Shown: positions 60,368 through 64,000 of the stretch, in pieces
Position numbering within the stretch: position 1 is the stretch's first letter
Layout: each line of letters opens with the position of its first letter
NCBI GenBank assembly: GCA_016709545.1
Contig: JADJMO010000004.1
Coordinates: 248,001-312,000 of the forward strand
Reading direction: 5' to 3'
Source: Myxococcales bacterium
Lineage (GTDB): Bacteria > Myxococcota_A > Polyangia > Polyangiales > JADJMO01
Length of the DNA stretch: 64,000 bases
Translations under genes and position numbers: made by a program
The notes under the pieces: generated by a model
Database searches by the model: none
What the model saw: only the letters and a program-made list of their open reading frames with translations
Told to the model about the DNA's origin: nothing

Positions 60368-61714
60368 GTGGACCCGCGCGCCGCGCTGCCGGCGGTCGGG
60401 CGGCTGGTCGCGCGCGACGACGTACGCGCGCTGATCGAGCAACACGGCCGCGACGCCACCGTCGAGGCCCTGCGCGCCGCCATCGAGGCCGCGCGCAGCG
60501 GCCACGGCGAGCCGACCCCCGAGGCCGTCGTCGTCGCCGCCACCACGCTCCTCGCCGAGCGCGCGCGGGGCACGCTGGTCCCGGTGATCAACGCCACGGG
60601 CGTCGTCCTGCACACCAACCTCGGCCGCGCGCCCCTCGGAGAGGCCGCGCGGGCCGCGATCGCGCGCGAGGGCTCGGGCTACGTCGCGCTCGAGATCGAC
60701 CTGCCGAGCGGCGGACGCGGCTCCCGCCACGCCCACGCGCGCGCGCGCCTCTCCCGCGTGACCGGCGCCGAGGACGCGCTCGTCGCCAACAACGCGGCCG
60801 CGGCGCTCCTGCTCGCGCTCTCGGCGCTCGCGCCCGGCGCGCGCGTCATCGTCTCGCGCGGCGAGCTCGTGGAGATCGGCGGCGCCTTCCGCATCCCCGA
60901 GATCGTCGAGACCGGCGGCGCGCGCCTCGTCGAGGTGGGCACCACCAACCGCACCCGCCTCGCCGACTACGAGCGCGCGATCACCGACGAGCCCACGGTG
61001 CTGCTCAAGGTGCACCGGTCGAACTTCGCGATGGTCGGCTTCACCGAGGAGGCGTCGCTCGAGGAGCTCGTCGCCCTCGGCGCGCGGCGGGGCTGCCGCG
61101 TGGTCTACGACCTCGGCTCGGGGCTGATGGTGCGCGGCGCGTCGATCGGCCTGCCCGACGAGCCCGACGTCCCGGGCGCGGTCGCGAGCGGCGCGGACGT
61201 CGTGGTGTTCAGCGGCGACAAGCTGCTCGGCGGCCCTCAGGCCGGGCTCGCGGTCGGGCGGGGCGCCGCGATCGAGGCGATGCGGAGGCACCCGCTCATG
61301 CGCGCGCTCCGCGGCGGCAAGCTCGTGCTCGCGGCGCTCGACGCGACGCTCGCCGCCTACGAGCGCGGTCATGCGCTCGAGGAGTTGCCCACCCTCGCGC
61401 GGCTCGTCGCCGATCGAGAGAGCGTGCGCGCGCGGTGCGAGCGGCTGCGCGCGCGGGTGGGTCGCGGCGAAGTGGTCGACACCGTCGCGCGCGTCGGCGC
61501 GGGCGCGCAGCCCACGGCGGACGTCCCCTCGGCGGCGCTGCGCCTCGAGGTCGAGAGCGTCGACGCGGTCGCCGGACGGCTGCGCAACGGCTCCCCCGCG
61601 GTGGTGCCCCGCGTCGAGGGCGGCGCGCTGTTCCTCGACCTGCGGGCCGTCGCGGACGACGAGGTCGAGGCCCTCGCGGGCGCGCTCGGGAAGATCTTCG
61701 CGGGCGCCCTGTAA
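60368..61714 (+). CDS. selA: L-seryl-tRNA(Sec) selenium transferase
   Basis: A 448-residue PLP enzyme that converts seryl-tRNA-Sec to selenocysteyl-tRNA using selenophosphate. Signatures: PVINATGVVLHTNLGRAPL, the tRNA-binding N-terminal region (about 1-60), NNAAAALLLALSALA, and VVFSGDKLLGGPQAG with PLP Lys285. The GTG at 60368 is taken as start since it comes right after the previous stop and gives the usual N-terminus. Other selenocysteine genes (selB, selC, selD) are not in this window. No in-frame TGA needing selenocysteine was recognised in neighbouring genes. Confidence 0.9.
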   Translation: MDPRAALPAVGRLVARDDVRALIEQHGRDATVEALRAAIEAARSGHGEPTPEAVVVAATTLLAERARGTLVPVINATGVVLHTNLGRAPLGEAARAAIAREGSGYVALEIDLPSGGRGSRHAHARARLSRVTGAEDALVANNAAAALLLALSALAPGARVIVSRGELVEIGGAFRIPEIVETGGARLVEVGTTNRTRLADYERAITDEPTVLLKVHRSNFAMVGFTEEASLEELVALGARRGCRVVYDLGSGLMVRGASIGLPDEPDVPGAVASGADVVVFSGDKLLGGPQAGLAVGRGAAIEAMRRHPLMRALRGGKLVLAALDATLAAYERGHALEELPTLARLVADRESVRARCERLRARVGRGEVVDTVARVGAGAQPTADVPSAALRLEVESVDAVAGRLRNGSPAVVPRVEGGALFLDLRAVADDEVEALAGALGKIFAGAL

Positions 61715-61766
61715 GGTCGGCCCGCGGGCCGCGTTCTCCGGGGGAAACCAGCCCCTGGAGGATTCG

Positions 61767-63311
61767 ATGACCCCCCGCTCCCTGCGCACCCCGCTGCTCT
61801 CCCTCGCGCTCCTGACCGTCGCGCTCTCGGGCTGTGGTGCGAGCAGCAACCGCGCCCCCGCGAGCGGTGGCTACGCCGGCCCGACGAGCTACGCCTCGCC
61901 GCCCAGCTACGCGGCGCCCAGCAAGGGGTACGCGGAGAGCGCCCCGGCGACCGCATCGCCCGGTGGCTACGCCGGCGGTGGCTACGCGGCCGGTGACTCC
62001 GCGAAGGTGGCGAAGGAGCCGAGCTACGCGCCGCCGCCCGTGTCTGCACCGGCGCCCGCCACGGGCCCCATGCCGACCGCGCCGAAGCCGTCGATGGCCA
62101 AGAGCGACGTCGCGACCGGCTCGCCCTCGCCGACCGTCGGCGCGAAGATGCCGCCCCCCCCGCCCTCCACCGTCACGGTCACCACCAAGACCACCGTCGT
62201 CGTCACCCCCACGCCGGTCCCCGTCTCCCCCGAGCCCCAGGACTCGAGCAGCTCCGGCGTGCTCACCGCGGCGATCTGGGACGACAACGCGATGCGCTCG
62301 CAGTTCCTCACCTTCGTCGCTCGATATCCTAGTTATGCATCGCAGTGGGGGCTGGACCTCGGCCGCCGCGTGACCCTCCGCGTCGAGGACAAGAACGGCG
62401 TCCTCGTCGGCGACGCGCCGATCTCGATCCGCACGCCGAGCGGCCAGATCGTGAACCTGCGCACGCACGGCGACGGCACGACCTACTACTACCCGCCCAC
62501 CGCCAGCGGCTACTACGGCGCGAACCAGTCGCCGCTCTACTCGGTCGCCGCGCAGTCCTCGACGGTCGACGTGCAGAACGCGCTCCGCGTCGAGGCCACG
62601 TTCGCCGCGCCCGGCACCGACGTCACCTGGACCCTCAAGCTCAAGGGCGTGCCGAACCGCATGACCCAGCCCGCGCTCGACGTCGCGTTCGTGGTCGACT
62701 GCACGGGCAGCATGGGCGACGAGATCGCCTATCTGCAGGCCGAGATGGCCGGCGTCGTGACCAAGGTGAAGAAGGAGCAGTCGATGCGCCGCGTGCGCCT
62801 CGGCCTCGTGCTCTACCGCGACCGCGGCGACGACTTCGTCACCAAGTCCTTCCCCTTCACCGAGGACCTGCCCACGTTCCTCGGCTCGCTCAAGACCGCG
62901 GCCGCGATGGGCGGCGGCGACATGCCCGAGAGCGTGAACGCGGCGCTCGCCGACACCGTCCAGAAGCTGCAGTGGGCGGGCGACGAGACCGGCCGCCTCG
63001 CCATCCTGGTCGCCGACGCGCCGCCGCACTTCTACGCGGACGAGCAGTACACCTACAAGAACGCCATCGTCGACCTCTCGGCGCGCGGCATCAAGCTCGT
63101 GACCCTCGGCGCGAGCGGCATCGACAAGACCACGGAGTACGTGTTCCGCCAGATGTCGGCGTACACCGGCGGCCGCTACATCTTCCTCACGGACGACAGC
63201 GGTGTGGGCGAGAGCCACATCACCCCGGACATCAGCGGCTACCAGGTCGAGCACCTCGACAAGATCCTGTTCCGCGTGATCGCGGACGAGGCGAAGGCGT
63301 TCAAGCGCTGA
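61767..63311 (+). CDS. VWA-domain lipoprotein
   Basis: A 514-residue lipoprotein with signal MTPRSLRTPLLSLALLTVAL and lipobox SGC. A Gly/Tyr/Ser/Pro-rich region with repeated GGYAG and PSYA units (about 25-160) is followed by a beta domain and a von Willebrand A domain (about 305-500) with a MIDAS-like DCTGS at Asp311 and later ILVADAPPHF. VWA domains bind proteins via a metal ion. GGAGGA lies before the ATG. Tyr/Gly repeats suggest an outer-surface adhesive or self-assembling role (inference). A hairpin terminator follows. Confidence 0.82.
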   Translation: MTPRSLRTPLLSLALLTVALSGCGASSNRAPASGGYAGPTSYASPPSYAAPSKGYAESAPATASPGGYAGGGYAAGDSAKVAKEPSYAPPPVSAPAPATGPMPTAPKPSMAKSDVATGSPSPTVGAKMPPPPPSTVTVTTKTTVVVTPTPVPVSPEPQDSSSSGVLTAAIWDDNAMRSQFLTFVARYPSYASQWGLDLGRRVTLRVEDKNGVLVGDAPISIRTPSGQIVNLRTHGDGTTYYYPPTASGYYGANQSPLYSVAAQSSTVDVQNALRVEATFAAPGTDVTWTLKLKGVPNRMTQPALDVAFVVDCTGSMGDEIAYLQAEMAGVVTKVKKEQSMRRVRLGLVLYRDRGDDFVTKSFPFTEDLPTFLGSLKTAAAMGGGDMPESVNAALADTVQKLQWAGDETGRLAILVADAPPHFYADEQYTYKNAIVDLSARGIKLVTLGASGIDKTTEYVFRQMSAYTGGRYIFLTDDSGVGESHITPDISGYQVEHLDKILFRVIADEAKAFKR

Positions 63312-63338
63312 GGCGTCACAGCCGCTTGCGGCGGATCG

Positions 63339-63382
63339 GGACTGCCTCCTTCCGAAAGAAGGGGCAGTCCTGCTTCGCTTTT
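63339..63382 (+). terminator. Likely rho-independent terminator after the VWA gene
   Basis: GGACTGCC (63339-63346) pairs with GGCAGTCC (63363-63370), extendable by TCCTT/AAGAAGG, with a TGCTTCGCTTTT tail. It lies in the gap between the convergent VWA and hybrid-kinase genes. Confidence 0.7.
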
Positions 63383-63385
63383 GCG

Positions 63386-64000
63386 CTACCCCCCCGAGCC
63401 CCCCGTCGCGTAGAGCCGCACCGCGGCCAGCACCCGCTGCGTGAGCGCGCCGAGGTCGAAGGGCTTCTCGAGGACGATCCCCTCCTCGTCCGGCGCCGCG
63501 CTCGTCTCGATGATCAGCGCCCTCGGGTTCTGCGACCGGATCCGCCGCGCCACGTCGGCCCCCGAGCCGTCGCCGAGGTCGCGGTCGATGATCGCCGCGA
63601 CGATGCGCAGCGGGTCCGCGTCGACGATCTCGAGCGCCGCCGCCCGCGACGCCGCCTCCGCCACCGCGAGCCCCGCCGCAGCGAGCTCCCGCGCGCACGC
63701 CCGCCGCAGCCCGCGCTCGTCGTCCGCCACCAGCACGAGCGGCGGCCGGAAGGCCGTCGACGAACCGCGCGGCCGCGCCGGCAGGCACAGCGAGAACCGC
63801 GCGCCGCCCTCCTGCGACCTCCCGACCCGCACCCCGCCGCCGTGCGCCGTGGCCGTCGTCTTCACGAGGAACAGCCCGAGCCCGCTGCCCCGCTCGCCCT
63901 TGGTGGTGAACCCGGGCTCGAACAGCCGCTCCGCCTGGGTCTCGTCCACGCCGGGGCCGTCGTCGTCCACCACGAGCTCCGCCCACGTGCCCGGGATCAT
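63386..64000 (-). CDS. Hybrid histidine kinase, C-terminal part (5' end outside window)
   Basis: Two hundred and four residues of a larger protein run to the right edge; the first Met is only the first in the window. It begins inside a HATPase domain with DDDGPGVDE (G1), FEPGFTTKGERGSGLGL (F and G2 boxes), followed by a receiver domain (about 90-195) with VADDE, the phosphoacceptor region AAIIDRDLGDG and the Lys of LEKPF. The C-terminal Gly/Ser is short. The upstream sensor and phosphoacceptor His domains are expected beyond the window. It is convergent with the VWA gene. Confidence 0.8.
   Translation of the reverse strand: MIPGTWAELVVDDDGPGVDETQAERLFEPGFTTKGERGSGLGLFLVKTTATAHGGGVRVGRSQEGGARFSLCLPARPRGSSTAFRPPLVLVADDERGLRRACARELAAAGLAVAEAASRAAALEIVDADPLRIVAAIIDRDLGDGSGADVARRIRSQNPRALIIETSAAPDEEGIVLEKPFDLGALTQRVLAAVRLYATGGSGG

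Noticed and set aside
57187..60618. A 1143-codon minus-strand frame
   Set aside because: Only its 57187-57852 part looks like a protein; the rest is antisense to aroKB, the lipoprotein gene and others with Arg/Gly-rich noise.
1..64000. tRNA, rRNA, CRISPR arrays, insertion sequences or prophage genes
   Set aside because: No cloverleaf, rRNA-like, spaced-repeat or transposase/integrase sequence was found by reading; a covariance-model search would be needed to exclude small RNAs.

Overview
The window looks like chromosomal DNA of a very GC-rich, Gram-negative myxobacterium (Myxococcota, most likely a Polyangiales-type lineage). This rests on gene content: a complete type IVa pilus alignment operon (pilMNOPQ), a bactofilin, several Ser/Thr protein kinases with Pro-rich, transmembrane or PEGA tails, a C-terminal MYXO-CTERM-like sorting tail, many Cys-rich lipoproteins with Asp/Thr/Pro linkers, and strong G/C bias at third codon positions. 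No tRNA, rRNA, CRISPR array, insertion sequence or prophage was recognised. Most of the window is core or lineage-typical gene content rather than an obvious island.

Layout. 0-4 kb: a divergent pair of secreted or lipoprotein genes, a secreted low-complexity protein, and prmA coupled to a TPR-like envelope gene. 4-11.4 kb: a sensory locus with a small HisKA_2-type protein whose ATPase domain looks degenerate, a divergent cytosolic kinase with eight PAS-like modules (broken by one frameshift), and a REC-PAS-GAF-PAS-kinase-REC hybrid coupled to it by an ATGA overlap. 11.4-14.4 kb: dnaB (with an unusual Walker A) and a cytochrome P450 that resembles the CYP152 peroxygenase class. 14.4-21.2 kb: extragenic repeats, two Cys-rich lipoproteins, a TPR/PEGA-like membrane protein, a Ser/Thr kinase (frameshifted), a pterin carbinolamine dehydratase and a CAP-domain surface protein. 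21.3-28.3 kb: a membrane protein, a Uma2-family protein, a ferredoxin-reductase-like flavoprotein, a 51-residue membrane microprotein, a 1406-residue TPR/HEAT protein and a lipoprotein (frameshifted). 28.3-37.9 kb: bactofilin, an outer-membrane protein, a peroxiredoxin, uppS, a 2-oxoacid dehydrogenase E2, a three-gene translationally coupled operon of two FadL-like proteins and a propeller-like lipoprotein, and a diheme cytochrome c. 37.9-41.9 kb: an ECF sigma / anti-sigma / secreted protein operon divergent from an NtrY-like kinase (frameshifted). 42-47.3 kb: pilMNOPQ on the minus strand, with pilO and pilP frameshifted. 47.5-54 kb: a LysM-DUF882 protein, a FliA-like sigma factor, poly-G tracts of doubtful quality, and a Ser/Thr kinase plus PEGA region divergent from a zinc-ribbon/double-FHA protein. 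54-64 kb: cysS, an unknown gene coupled to aroC, a small HEXXH protein, an aroK-aroB fusion, a lipoprotein, selA, a VWA lipoprotein and the end of a hybrid histidine kinase.

Two themes run through the window. First, signalling and cell-surface biology dominate: five histidine-kinase genes, two Ser/Thr kinases, an FHA adaptor, two sigma factors and about twenty exported proteins, with repeated start/stop overlaps that mark tight operons. Second, at least seven genes are split by 1-2 base indels, nearly all in G/C homopolymers or GC dinucleotide runs, while protein similarity continues across the break. This most simply means uncorrected sequencing indels, so the split genes should be read as single intact genes until the raw reads are checked.
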